NCBI GenBank assembly: GCA_963702995.1
Contig: OY969783.1
Location: 2,046,001 to 2,110,000 of the forward strand
Length of the DNA: 64,000 bases
Source: MFD04580-c1 sp963702995
Lineage (GTDB): Bacteria; Planctomycetota; Phycisphaerae; Tepidisphaerales; Tepidisphaeraceae
Direction of reading: 5' to 3'
The position numbers and the translations under genes were made by a program. Shown here piece by piece: positions 56,389 to 64,000 of this stretch. The notes below the pieces were generated by a model that was given only the letters and a program-made list of their open reading frames with translations, was not told the origin of the DNA and did not search any database. The stretch's first letter is position 1. Every line of letters starts with the position of its first letter.

Positions 56389-57169
56389 GGGAATGAAACG
56401 GGGACGTAGCTAGTTGATTTTCGCCCGGTGTCGCGGTTACAGTCGCGAGGATGGCACGAAAACCGCGAGTCGCACCGGGCGGGCAGGTGTACCATGTGAT
56501 CAATCGGTCTGCGTCGCACTTCATGATGCTGCGGACGGACAAAGATTTTCAGGCGATGACGAAGGTCATCGTCGAAGCAGCCCAGCGAAATCGGACGCGG
56601 CTGCTTTCGTGGTGCCTGATGGGCAATCATTGGCACTTCGTCGTCTGGCCGCGCGATGACGGCGAACTGTCTACGTTCTTCCGTTGGATGACGCATACCC
56701 ATGCGATGCGATGGCGGGTCGCCCACCGCACGGTCGGCAAGGGGCCGCTCTATCAGGGACGGTTCAAGAGTTTTCCGATCCAGCGAGACGACCATTTTCT
56801 GCGTGTCTGCCGATACGTTGAGCGCAATGCAAAGTCGGCCGGCCTGGTCGAACGTGCCGAGGACTGGCGTTGGAGCAGCCTTTGGGCGCGGGGCCACGTC
56901 GACGATGAGGCCCGAGCGGTGCTGAGCGACTGGCCGGTCGTTCGTCCGAAGGACTGGATCGACCGAGTGAACGAGGCGTTGACGCCGAAGGAACTTGAGC
57001 GGCTGCACGTCAGCCGGGACCGCGGCCGGCCCTACGGGGACGAGGCATGGGCCGCACGGACGGTGGCGGCATTGGGGCTCGAACATACGGTACGAAGGGA
57101 GGGCCGCCCGCCGCGGGGGGCCAGAACGATGGCGGGAGGATAAACTAGCTGCGTCCCCGTTCCATTCCC
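56389..57169 (+). mobile_element. REP-associated tyrosine transposase (RAYT) element with inverted termini
   Basis: A 27-bp left end (GGGAATGAAACGGGGACGTA..., 56389-56415) and its complement with two mismatches (57143-57169) bracket the transposase. Three extra GGAATGAAACGGGG units precede it at 56340-56388. The element abuts the truncated RHS reading frame that begins at ~57171. Confidence 0.8.
56451..57143 (+). CDS. REP-associated tyrosine transposase (Y1/HUH family)
   Basis: The 230-residue protein is a TnpA_REP relative: 'PRVAPGGQVYHVINRSASHF' at the N-terminus, the metal-binding HUH in 'LMGNHWHFVVWP', 'GPLYQGRFKSFPI', and the catalytic Tyr in 'RVCRYVERNAKSAGL'. Such enzymes nick and move REP/BIME palindromes. 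Family D repeats and the GGAATGAAACGGGG units around it are its likely substrates. Confidence 0.9.
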   Translation: MARKPRVAPGGQVYHVINRSASHFMMLRTDKDFQAMTKVIVEAAQRNRTRLLSWCLMGNHWHFVVWPRDDGELSTFFRWMTHTHAMRWRVAHRTVGKGPLYQGRFKSFPIQRDDHFLRVCRYVERNAKSAGLVERAEDWRWSSLWARGHVDDEARAVLSDWPVVRPKDWIDRVNEALTPKELERLHVSRDRGRPYGDEAWAARTVAALGLEHTVRREGRPPRGARTMAGG

Positions 57170-58523
57170 GCTGCTTCGCTCGTACGCCTGGGGCCAGGGT
57201 AGGCTGATCGGGATCACGGATTACACCCACCTCACTAACGGTGCCCCGGTGGTCTATACGCCGATCGCGGACGCGACAGGGACGATCGTGGCGTTGGTGG
57301 ACGCCTCGACGGGGCAGGTGGCCGCGAGCTACCGGTACGACCTGTGGGGCAACCCACTCTCCGCCAGCGGAGCGGCCGCGGGGGCCTGCCCGTTCGGCTT
57401 CGCGGGGATGTACCGCGACGGCGAGACCGGGCTCTACCACACGCCCAACCGGGAGTACAACCCGGTGCAGCACCGCTGGCTCACCCGCGACCCCTCGGGG
57501 GAGTCGGGCGGGGTGAACCTGTATGCGTATTGCGGGAATGACCCGGTGAATCGGAGCGACCCGACCGGACTGGTTGCCCCGCCCGCGTTCAAAGTTAATC
57601 AAGGTCGACCCGCAACGACTCCCGCGCGAGCCGCACCGCCGAGCGCTGTGATAGGCCCGCCAGCGCCGGCCGCCCAGACAGGTCTTGCCGATGCATGGGG
57701 ATGGATCACGCGGCAGGCAACAAGTTTCTGGAATGAGGAGGCAGGCGGTCTTCAGGCAGCTCAAAACCTTTTACTGACCAACCAGATCGGCGACGACAAT
57801 ACGATGCTTCAGACCGCGCGGAGAGCATTCGACGAATCCAATTTTGATCGCGAGAACGGCGTTGAGGACGAGATTATCAGGCGCACCACTCGGTTCGGCC
57901 ATTCGATCGCCCACCAATACATTGACGAGAGCGACGGAAACTCAGAGAACTTTGCGTTCGACCCGGAGAATAGAGCGAATGCCGCTAAGGTCGGGGGCGT
58001 CATCATCGACGCGACGGCGCTGGCAGTCAGCACGGTGAGCGGCGCACAGGCGTTGAACGCGGCCTTGAAAGCCGGCGGGCTCGCGGGCACAATTGGTGGT
58101 GCGCTGACCAACGGTCAAACGATTACCGCCGTCGTCATCAATGGACGGGAGGTCGCGCTTACGGCGGGTGCTCTTGTAGCCGCAGGCGTGGACGCAAACT
58201 CCGCCAACAACTTGATTGTCGCAATGAGCCGTGTTCCCAACCTGGACATGGGTAAACAGGGGAAGCACATTCCAGGGCACAACAATTTTATCCCGGGAAG
58301 AAGTGTGTTAACGGCCGACCCCGCAGAACTGGCTAAGTCCGCGGGCACCGGTACCCCTGTTGGATCCGTGCCGCGCGGTTCACCTGGATTTAAAGAACGA
58401 ATAAATTTTGGGAAAATTATTGGCAACTACGTTGACCCCGTGACCGGCACGAGTTCCCCGACGACAAACGGGATAATCATCTATGCAAAGGATGGAATCC
58501 ACATCATTCCAGCTCGTCCATGA
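57144..58523 (+). CDS. 5'-truncated RHS core with Ntox50-type toxin domain
   Basis: The frame begins at the RAYT right end with RHS sequence ('SYAWGQGRLIGITDYTHLTN', 'ASYRYDLWGNPL') and the core 'FAGMYRDGETGLYHTPNREY' to 'DPVNRSDPTGL'. After a linker with hydrophobic stretches, the C-terminal ~90 residues match polymorphic toxin type 50: 'GKQGKHIPGHNNFIPGRSVL', 'INFGKIIGNYVD', 'TNGIIIYAKDGIHIIPARP'. Ntox50 belongs to the BECR-fold RNases (inference from family). With no 5' half or secretion region, it is an orphan module that depends on recombination or on GTG 57249 for expression. Confidence 0.85.
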   Translation, partial: TSCVPVPFPLLRSYAWGQGRLIGITDYTHLTNGAPVVYTPIADATGTIVALVDASTGQVAASYRYDLWGNPLSASGAAAGACPFGFAGMYRDGETGLYHTPNREYNPVQHRWLTRDPSGESGGVNLYAYCGNDPVNRSDPTGLVAPPAFKVNQGRPATTPARAAPPSAVIGPPAPAAQTGLADAWGWITRQATSFWNEEAGGLQAAQNLLLTNQIGDDNTMLQTARRAFDESNFDRENGVEDEIIRRTTRFGHSIAHQYIDESDGNSENFAFDPENRANAAKVGGVIIDATALAVSTVSGAQALNAALKAGGLAGTIGGALTNGQTITAVVINGREVALTAGALVAAGVDANSANNLIVAMSRVPNLDMGKQGKHIPGHNNFIPGRSVLTADPAELAKSAGTGTPVGSVPRGSPGFKERINFGKIIGNYVDPVTGTSSPTTNGIIIYAKDGIHIIPARP

Positions 58524-58867
58524 ACAGTGAAACTGATATTCTCGTCCGGTTAAGATTGTCAGTTCAGCGAGCCTTACTTGGGAACGTCTCTGCGGAAATG
58601 GCGGCAGTGCGCGCCCGGCTAAACGATGCTCAGATTGTCTTGGAGGTCTTCTTTTTCGGCGAAACATCTGATGCTGACCGGCAGACCGTTGAAGAAGTGG
58701 CCGCTGAAGTCATCGCAGATTTCCCAGAAACATATTCTATCCAAACCAATTGTGTGCTACTTTCTAGTTTGTCGCAGCAAGATGTCTCCCAATATCTCTT
58801 TTTGAGGGCAGAGGCATTTTCATTCGAAACAGAAAAGGAAAACAGAAAAGGGGGCGGTCTCAAATAG
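58520..58867 (+). CDS. Predicted immunity protein for the Ntox50 toxin
   Basis: The ATG overlaps the toxin stop (ATGA). The 115-residue soluble protein ('LRLSVQRALLGNVSAEMAAV', 'LEVFFFGETSDADRQTVEE', 'AAEVIADFPETYSI') resembles the small proteins found beside Ntox50 toxins. The last residues 'ENRKGGGLK' and the stop come from the family D repeat that starts at 58845. Confidence 0.75.
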   Translation: MNSETDILVRLRLSVQRALLGNVSAEMAAVRARLNDAQIVLEVFFFGETSDADRQTVEEVAAEVIADFPETYSIQTNCVLLSSLSQQDVSQYLFLRAEAFSFETEKENRKGGGLK

Positions 58868-58988
58868 TCGACTGGCGTGATCCGAGACAGCGTATAACTT
58901 ACCCGTCTTCCGTCGGTAGCAACGCAACATCGGAGCACGATGCTCGTTCCACTAACGGCCTCGGCGGGCCGCCGGTCGATCGGTCGCC
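58845..58988. repeat. Dispersed repeat, family D (REP-like), copy 3
   Basis: It begins at AAAAGGGGGCGGTCTCAAAT over the immunity gene's stop and ends in GGCCTCGGCGGGCCGCCGGT. The TPR gene fragment starts immediately after, so the repeat forms both junctions. Confidence 0.85.
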
Positions 58989-59871
58989 GCAGGAGGTTGC
59001 CCTGTCGCACCAGAAAGCCGGCCGCCTGAATGAGGCGGAGGCGATCTATCGGCGGATGCTGACGATGCGGCCGGGCGAGCCGGGGCGCTGCACGGGCTGG
59101 GGCTGGTCAACCATCAGGCCGGCCGGCATGAGGAGGCGGCCGCCCTGTTGCGGCGGGCGGTGGAAGCGGCGCCGGGGCAGCCGGTCTTCCGGTCGAACCT
59201 GGCGGCCGTGCTGGGGATCATGGGGCGGCACGCCGAGGCGGCGGCCGAGTTGCGGCAGGTCGTCCGGATGCAGGAGCGGCTACGCCGACGGGTGGCGGAA
59301 CTAAGCAGCCCGTGGTGAAACTCGCGCGGCCGCCGCTTGCGTCTTTCGCACGGGCTCTTCGTTGTCGAGACTCCGCGTATTTCTTCCAATACTCGTCGTC
59401 TCTCCGCCTCGATCCCGTGCGAAAGCCGCGGCGCAACGACGCGCGGGAGTTTCACCACGGGCTGCTAAGCGTGGCGATGGAGCGCAGCGGCAAGATGGAG
59501 GAGGCCGAAGCCGCCTACCGCAAGGCGGCCGAGCTGGCCCCGGCCGACCCGGCAGCCCGGCAGCCCGGCACTTCCTGGGCAACGCCCTCCGCCGCCTCGG
59601 CCGCGGCGCCGAAGCCGAAGCGACCTACCTGGAGGCGGTGCGGCTGGAGCCCAAGCGGGCGGGCGTCTACTCGGCCCTGGCGGGCATGCTCTCGGGCCAG
59701 GGGCGGCTGGCGGAGGTGATCGCCCACCGCCGCACGCTGGTGCGGCTCAAGCCCAAGTCGTCCATGGCCGCCAGCGCCCTGCTGGCGACGCTCCACTATG
59801 CCGAGGAATCGACGCCGGAGATGATGCTGGCCGAGGCCAAAGCCTGGGCGGCCGTCGAGCGCACCCGCTGA
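58989..59871 (+). pseudogene. TPR protein fragment, interrupted by a MITE and truncated at both ends
   Basis: Joined frames give TPR repeats of the O-GlcNAc-transferase/SPINDLY type ('KAGRLNEAEAIYRRMLTMRP', 'QAGRHEEAAALLRRAVEAAP', 'LGRGAEAEATYLEAVRLEPK'). There is a frame break near 59082, an inserted hairpin element at 59306-59464, and another break near 59570. The end ('LAEAKAWAAVERTR' then stop) falls where the glycosyltransferase domain would begin. The left end is family D repeat. It is a remnant. Confidence 0.75.
59306..59464. mobile_element. 159-bp MITE-like hairpin element with 5-bp target duplication
   Basis: Inverted termini CAGCCCGTGGTGAAACTCGC and its complement (one mismatch over the outer 23 bases) end exactly at CTAAG duplications (59301-59305 and 59465-59469). 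A second internal stem (TTCGCACGGG / CCCGTGCGAA) continues the fold. Removing the element with one CTAAG restores the TPR frame ('VAELSVAMERSG'). No coding capacity is present, so it moved in trans. Confidence 0.9.
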
Positions 59872-59927
59872 TTCAGATAAAGCGGCCCACTGGATTGCCG
59901 ACCGTGAAAGCCCCGGACCATGATCGC

Positions 59928-60461
59928 TCACATCGGTTCGTTCTTGACCGTCTCGTCGTAGATTCGGAGCAGTTTCGATTTGTCGAAGATCATCTCCTGG
60001 CGAGTCAGGCCAACGATGTCGTAGGTGCTTGTGAGTTCGATCGCATCGACGGGGCATGCCTCTTCGCACATCCCGCAGTAGATGCAGCGGAGTTCGTCGA
60101 TATCAAACTTGGCGGGGTACTTCTCGCGATCCTGCCAGGGGCTCTCGGCCGCTTCAATGTGAATGCAGCGCGCGGGGCAGGCGGTCGAGCACATAAAGCA
60201 AGCCACGCACTTGACGCGCCCTTCCTCATCCTTGTTCAGGCGGTGCACGCCGCGATACGTTTGACGGAGCATGCCCCCCTTCTCCACGTCTTTGTCCTCG
60301 CGACGTTCTTCCGGGTACTGGATGACCCGGTGGTTCCCGCTGAGCACCTTCAGCATGTGCTTCATCGTCGTGCCGAGCCCGATGAAGACCTGCGGCAGGT
60401 AGAACTGATCGGTCAGGGAGAGCCGCGGCTCCTGGAGGACAATGACGTCGGAGTCTTTCAT
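59928..60461 (-). CDS. nuoI: NADH-quinone oxidoreductase subunit I
   Basis: NuoI carries clusters N6a and N6b in the peripheral arm of complex I. Both ferredoxin motifs are intact: 'CVACFMCSTACPARCI' and 'CIYCGMCEEACPVDAIEL'. The 177-residue length is normal. ATG at 60461 ('MKDSDVIV'). It is the last nuo gene seen on this strand, following nuoH after a family A hairpin. Confidence 0.95.
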   Translation of the reverse strand: MKDSDVIVLQEPRLSLTDQFYLPQVFIGLGTTMKHMLKVLSGNHRVIQYPEERREDKDVEKGGMLRQTYRGVHRLNKDEEGRVKCVACFMCSTACPARCIHIEAAESPWQDREKYPAKFDIDELRCIYCGMCEEACPVDAIELTSTYDIVGLTRQEMIFDKSKLLRIYDETVKNEPM

Positions 60462-60509
60462 GATGTTTTCTGCGGGTTCAGGCCGGGAATACCCATCAAC
60501 AACGAAGCA

Positions 60510-60641
60510 GCAAATCCGAAGCACGAAATCTCAAGGAACTTCGAATGGGGAAGAAGCGGAAAAGTCCAACTGTCAGCCCTCTTTCCGTTTTCTTCCTTAT
60601 CCGCCTTTGAGCTTCCTTCGGATTTTGTGCTTCGAATTTTC
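60510..60641. repeat. Dispersed hairpin repeat, family A, copy 5
   Basis: Arms at 60510-60535 (AAATCCGAAGCACGAAATCT) and 60611-60641 (GCTTCCTTCGGATTTTGTGC) lie between nuoH and nuoI, inside what should be one operon. The hairpin may tune expression of nuoI. Confidence 0.8.
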
Positions 60642-60654
60642 TTTTTACTCCGCC

Positions 60655-62310
60655 CTAGGTCCCTGTTCGCCCGGTCACGTCCGGAACGGCCGCCACCGCG
60701 ACCTGGGCGAGCGCCGCCCGGTTCAGCGCCGGGATGCCGCGCCCCTTGCCGGGCAAGGGCATCCGGTTGAAGCGGCTGTTGGTGATCCGGACCCGGCGGT
60801 TCGTCGGCGGCGGGGCCGGCAGGATCGTGCTCACCAGTAGCATGAGCACCAGGGTCACGATGTTCGCCAGCAGCATGATCAAGGCGGTGTGGCCATCCAT
60901 CTGGCCCCCGTTCCACTCCTGGTCGCGCGTGTAGTAAATGATCGTGGCCGTCATCAGAAGCAGCGTGAGTGACATCGGGATCAGCGCCCGCCAGGCGAGC
61001 ATCATGAGCTGGTCGAACCGGAACCGGGGCAGGCTCCAGCGCGTCCACATGAAGATGAAGACGATGACAAGCGTCTTACCGAAGAAGATCCCGGATCGGA
61101 CCAGACAGAGGAGGATGCTGCTGGTGACGGCCGGGTTGGTGGGGTCCACGAACGCGTCGTGCGGCAGGAACGGGGCGTGATTCAGGGCGAAGGTGACGAC
61201 CGTATCCACCCCCGGGAAGCTCCAGCCGCCGAAGAAGAGCGCGACGCAGACGGCGCTGGTGGTGATCATCCCGGCATATTCAGAGAGGAAGAAGAGGGCG
61301 AATCGCATCGCGCTGTATTCGGTGTGGTAGCCGCCGACCAGCTCCTGTTCGGCCTCGGCCAGATCGAAGGGGGCGCGGTTGGCTTCGGCATGGATGCAGA
61401 TCAGGAACATGAGGAACGCGAGCGGCTGGCAGAAGATGTTCCATGCGGGGATGAAGCCCCAGTACCCCGCCTGGCGGGAGATGATCTCCCCCAGGTCCAG
61501 CGTGCCGAACATCAGGACGATGCAGAGCACCGACAGCCCCAGCGGGATTTCATAGCTGATCATGTTCGCGGTGGCCCGCAGCGCGCCAAGGAACGAATAC
61601 TTGTTGTTGCTCGCCCACCCGCCGATGACGACGCCGTACACGGCGAGGGACAGGATCGCCAGGATATAGAGCACGCCGATGTTCAGGTTCGCGATCTGGA
61701 ACGACCAGCGGTAGCTCACATCCGCCACGACGTGATACTGCGGCAGCGTGCCGGACGGGGCACGAACGACCTCCCCCTCCTTGTTGACGACGCCTTCCAG
61801 CGGCATCTGCTTTTCGTCGATGTTCTGGACCGTCGCCCACCAGGGAACGCCCGCTCGAGCGGCCTGGGCGAGATCGTCCGTCCCGACAACCAGGCCCGCC
61901 GGGGTCGGCGCGGATTTTACGACCACTCGCCGGGTCGATTGGACGACCCCGCCCCACGGAAGCGTCGCGACGGAAATGATGATCACGATGATCATGATCC
62001 CCGGCGCGATCGTGAAGAGGATCTTATCGACGTGCTTGGGGCGGTAATCCTCCTTGACGATGAATTTCAGCCCATCCGCCAGCGGCTGGCCGAGCCCGAA
62101 CATCCCCTTGAGCTTCGCGAGGATCGGCAGCCCGAAGTCGAACCCGACCCGGTTCGGCCCGATGCGGTCCTGCACCCAGCTTGCGGTCTTGCGTTCGAGC
62201 AGGATCAAGTAGGCGACGGTCCCGAGGATCGTGAAGTGAACCACCAGCGTGATGTAGACCCACGGCGGGATGTTCGTTTGAACCCAGTGCAGCGCTTGAA
62301 GAGGATCCAT
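60655..62310 (-). CDS. nuoH: NADH-quinone oxidoreductase subunit H, long form
   Basis: NuoH forms part of the quinone chamber and proton path of complex I. Conserved regions are 'ILLERKTASWVQDRIGPNR', 'EIPLGLSVL' and 'EANRAPFDLAEAEQELVGGY'. At 551 residues it is well over the ~325 of E. coli. The extra sequence lies mainly in a ~65-residue soluble insertion after the second helix region (around 'VVVKSAPTPAGLVVG') and in a ~50-residue C-terminal tail rich in Arg and Pro. ATG at 62310 is the family start. Confidence 0.95.
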   Translation of the reverse strand: MDPLQALHWVQTNIPPWVYITLVVHFTILGTVAYLILLERKTASWVQDRIGPNRVGFDFGLPILAKLKGMFGLGQPLADGLKFIVKEDYRPKHVDKILFTIAPGIMIIVIIISVATLPWGGVVQSTRRVVVKSAPTPAGLVVGTDDLAQAARAGVPWWATVQNIDEKQMPLEGVVNKEGEVVRAPSGTLPQYHVVADVSYRWSFQIANLNIGVLYILAILSLAVYGVVIGGWASNNKYSFLGALRATANMISYEIPLGLSVLCIVLMFGTLDLGEIISRQAGYWGFIPAWNIFCQPLAFLMFLICIHAEANRAPFDLAEAEQELVGGYHTEYSAMRFALFFLSEYAGMITTSAVCVALFFGGWSFPGVDTVVTFALNHAPFLPHDAFVDPTNPAVTSSILLCLVRSGIFFGKTLVIVFIFMWTRWSLPRFRFDQLMMLAWRALIPMSLTLLLMTATIIYYTRDQEWNGGQMDGHTALIMLLANIVTLVLMLLVSTILPAPPPTNRRVRITNSRFNRMPLPGKGRGIPALNRAALAQVAVAAVPDVTGRTGT

Positions 62311-62439
62311 ATGTCTCGACTCGCTTTACCCTGATCCGCGGGGGCTCGCACGCCCGCCCGCTCTCGCTCGGCATTGACGCCGGTTATGTCAACAGGGCCG
62401 CCGAGAGCTCGCGGCCCTTTGCCGAATGCCTCGGCAGGC

Positions 62440-63258
62440 TCATTTCGCCGCCGCCACCCATTGCAGCGACCCGAAGGCCGCATCAAAAGCGGCCCGGGCG
62501 GCCGCGAACCGCTCTTCGCCCGACTCGGCGCTAAAGAGGTAGACGCGGTCGCCATGCACGGCCAGCACCGTCACCACCTTACAGATGCGGGTGCCGTTGC
62601 CCGACCCGTCGGCCAGCACGCCGCTCAAGATCACGCGCCGGGCCTTGGACTTCGGCAACGCCTGATCGATGTTCTCGACCACGTTCAGCGTCGTAAATCG
62701 TTTCTTCTGGTCGTCCAGGTAGCCGCTGACCACCGATCCCAGCGGGATAAACCCCGGGATGTGGGGCGGCAGCGCCGGCACGTCCACCGTCAGCTTGGGC
62801 GAGCAGGCATCGGCCGCGGCCGACGGGCTCGGCTCGGTCGAACGCCCGCTTGTCGTCCCAAGGGCGTCTCGGGTTGTCGGCGCCGAGGCGGTGCAGGGGA
62901 CCAGCATCAGCGTGTAATCGGCGCTGGCTTTCTGTGCCCAGCCAACCGGGCCGACGATCCGATAGCCGTGCGCTGCGTCTTCGCAGACGACCTGTGTCGG
63001 CGGGTCAACCACGGCCGGGCTAGCCGGGCTGGTGGTCGGTAGCCGCGAATCCGCGGCCGGGTCGGCCGGCCGCGAGGTGACGGTTTGCGCCGTCAAGGTG
63101 CCCGCCCCGGATCGGGCGTTCACATTCGGTTGATTCTGACACGCCGTGAGGACGGTCCAGGTCAACAGCGGAACGATTGCGGTGGGCGCACCCCATCGCA
63201 CCAGTTTGTTCTGTCGCCCCTTGAGAACGAACCGCCGTACGTTAAGCCGTGCGTTCAT
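62440..63258 (-). CDS. Lipoprotein of unknown function inside the nuo cluster
   Basis: ATG at 63258, a membrane segment and a lipobox ending 'TVLTAC' indicate a lipoprotein. The 272-residue product has a low-complexity Pro/Ser/Thr linker and a domain with 'YRIVGPVGWAQKASADYTLM' and 'GDRVYLFSAESGEERFAAAR', which resembles the PsbP/DUF1795-style folds that report on solute binding. It sits between nuoG and nuoH on the same strand, an unusual position for a non-nuo gene. Confidence 0.6.
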   Translation of the reverse strand: MNARLNVRRFVLKGRQNKLVRWGAPTAIVPLLTWTVLTACQNQPNVNARSGAGTLTAQTVTSRPADPAADSRLPTTSPASPAVVDPPTQVVCEDAAHGYRIVGPVGWAQKASADYTLMLVPCTASAPTTRDALGTTSGRSTEPSPSAAADACSPKLTVDVPALPPHIPGFIPLGSVVSGYLDDQKKRFTTLNVVENIDQALPKSKARRVILSGVLADGSGNGTRICKVVTVLAVHGDRVYLFSAESGEERFAAARAAFDAAFGSLQWVAAAK

Positions 63259-63522
63259 GCCACACCCCGGTTCGGGCGGGCTGGCTCCGCTTTCGCCCCG
63301 GCCGCCCATCCGTGGGCACCCGTCGGCATCGGAAGCCGGCTTCGCCGACTCGCGACCGGTCTCGCCGGCCGCCAGCAGGATCTGTTGATCCGGCGCTTTC
63401 CCCGCCGCCCTCGCGGCGACCGCGGCCGAATCATGCCACCCGGTGCTCCGCACCGAGGAGGCGATCAGGATTCTCATACGGGTCGAGGGCTTCTGAAAAG
63501 CGGGCCCCGAGCGGAAAATCAG

Positions 63523-64000
63523 TTAAAGTTCGACAAACTCGAATGCAGGCTCGGCCGCCGCCGCCGTTGGGATGGACACCGAAGCAAATGCCTCGCCCAT
63601 CTCCTGTCGGATCGCCGCGGCATTGTACAGCCCGGTTCGGCCCAGGAGCTTAAGGTAGACATCGCCGGCCCGACGCGCCCCGTCCGGCGGGGCCACGGCG
63701 GACAAGAACGCCTGGATGCGGCCGGCATAGTTCTCCCAGCATCCTTCGGTTTCGGCCCACGCCGCCGACGGGAGCACGATATCGGCCGCCTCGCTGAGGC
63801 TCGACGGGAGGATATCCTGCACGACGCGGAACCCCGTCTTGAGCGTCGCCGGGACGGTGGAGGGGAGCCAGCTCGACAGGTAGTTCCCTACGATCCAGCC
63901 CCCCTTCAGACTGCGGACCTGTTCGCCCGGTTCGGCGAGCTGATCGAACGTCGCGGTCGGCCCGCCGAGCAGCTCGAGCACCCGCCGGATGCCCCGCGCG
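63523..64000 (-). CDS. nuoG: NADH-quinone oxidoreductase subunit G, C-terminal part (partial)
   Basis: The reading frame enters from the right edge and ends at 63523. It has the molybdopterin-oxidoreductase C-terminal pattern of NuoG: 'FRVVQDILPSSLSEAADIVL', 'LPSAAWAETEGCWENYAGRI' and 'GARRAGDVYLKLLGRTGL'. Its position beside nuoH and nuoI supports the call. The iron-sulfur N-terminus is outside the window. Confidence 0.8.
   Translation of the reverse strand, partial: ARGIRRVLELLGGPTATFDQLAEPGEQVRSLKGGWIVGNYLSSWLPSTVPATLKTGFRVVQDILPSSLSEAADIVLPSAAWAETEGCWENYAGRIQAFLSAVAPPDGARRAGDVYLKLLGRTGLYNAAAIRQEMGEAFASVSIPTAAAAEPAFEFVEL

Noticed and set aside
56115..57764. A 549-codon minus-strand frame across the RAYT and RHS junction
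   Set aside because: It spans two unrelated plus-strand genes and the repeats between them.
61159..62334. A 391-codon plus-strand frame opposite nuoH
   Set aside because: Charged composition is the complement of a membrane protein; no family signal.

Overview
The window is about 64 kb of GC-rich DNA that fits a Planctomycetota chromosome, most likely from the Phycisphaerae side of the phylum. Markers are a PVC-type membrane-bound dehydrogenase fused to a heme-binding domain, a TPR protein with two RNA polymerase alpha-CTD copies, a VWF_N/DUF3520 protein paired with an ECF sigma factor, an alpha-2-macroglobulin, kdsA (so LPS and an outer membrane), and many intergenic hairpin repeats. The taxonomy is inference from gene content; no rRNA or tRNA was found. 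About fifteen genes are broken by single-base frame breaks that restore a clear family match when bridged. Several lie in short homopolymers, so many are probably assembly errors; mfd, with about ten breaks, stands out.

Layout. 0-20 kb is housekeeping: a glycogen debranching enzyme (partial), MoeB-rhodanese, a zinc-ribbon membrane protein, a very large alpha-2-macroglobulin, a SpoIID-like lipoprotein, the TPR/alpha-CTD protein, a lipid kinase, kdsA, moaC, ruvX, an M29 aminopeptidase, a phospholipid methyltransferase and a CpxP/Spy-like protein. 19.6-28.5 kb holds mfd (with a C-terminal SHOCT extension), then a KaiC-like ATPase and a hybrid histidine kinase in one overlapping operon, then a second, partial copy of the mfd 5' end. 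28.6-31.1 kb is a low-GC XhoI/PaeR7I-type restriction-modification pair. 31.2-40.6 kb is secreted catabolic and surface functions: a PmoA-like protein, the dehydrogenase-cytochrome, a class V aminotransferase and a TPR-metallopeptidase.

40.7-45.1 kb has a response regulator and a histidine kinase converging on a three-gene, tightly overlapping cassette: an ADP-ribosyltransferase-like protein, an unknown 341-residue protein and an ImmA/IrrE metallopeptidase. This is the best candidate for an undescribed toxin or defence module. 45.1-52.6 kb holds the sigma/VWF_N pair, a GNAT, an EamA protein, a CapD-like sugar dehydratase and two secreted proteins.

52.6-59.9 kb is a decayed polymorphic-toxin (RHS) island. 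An RHS gene is split by a clean IS5-type insertion and followed by a two-TM partner. A REP-associated tyrosine transposase with 27-bp terminal repeats comes next. A 5'-truncated RHS module then carries an Ntox50-type toxin domain and its immunity gene, followed by a TPR gene fragment interrupted by a 159-bp MITE-like hairpin with a 5-bp target duplication. The last 4 kb is a complex I cluster (nuoI, nuoH, a lipoprotein and the nuoG 3' end).

A recurring theme is small palindromic elements. At least six families (A-F, as named below) sit between genes, and several have landed on gene 3' ends, where they supply the last codons or remove the stop.
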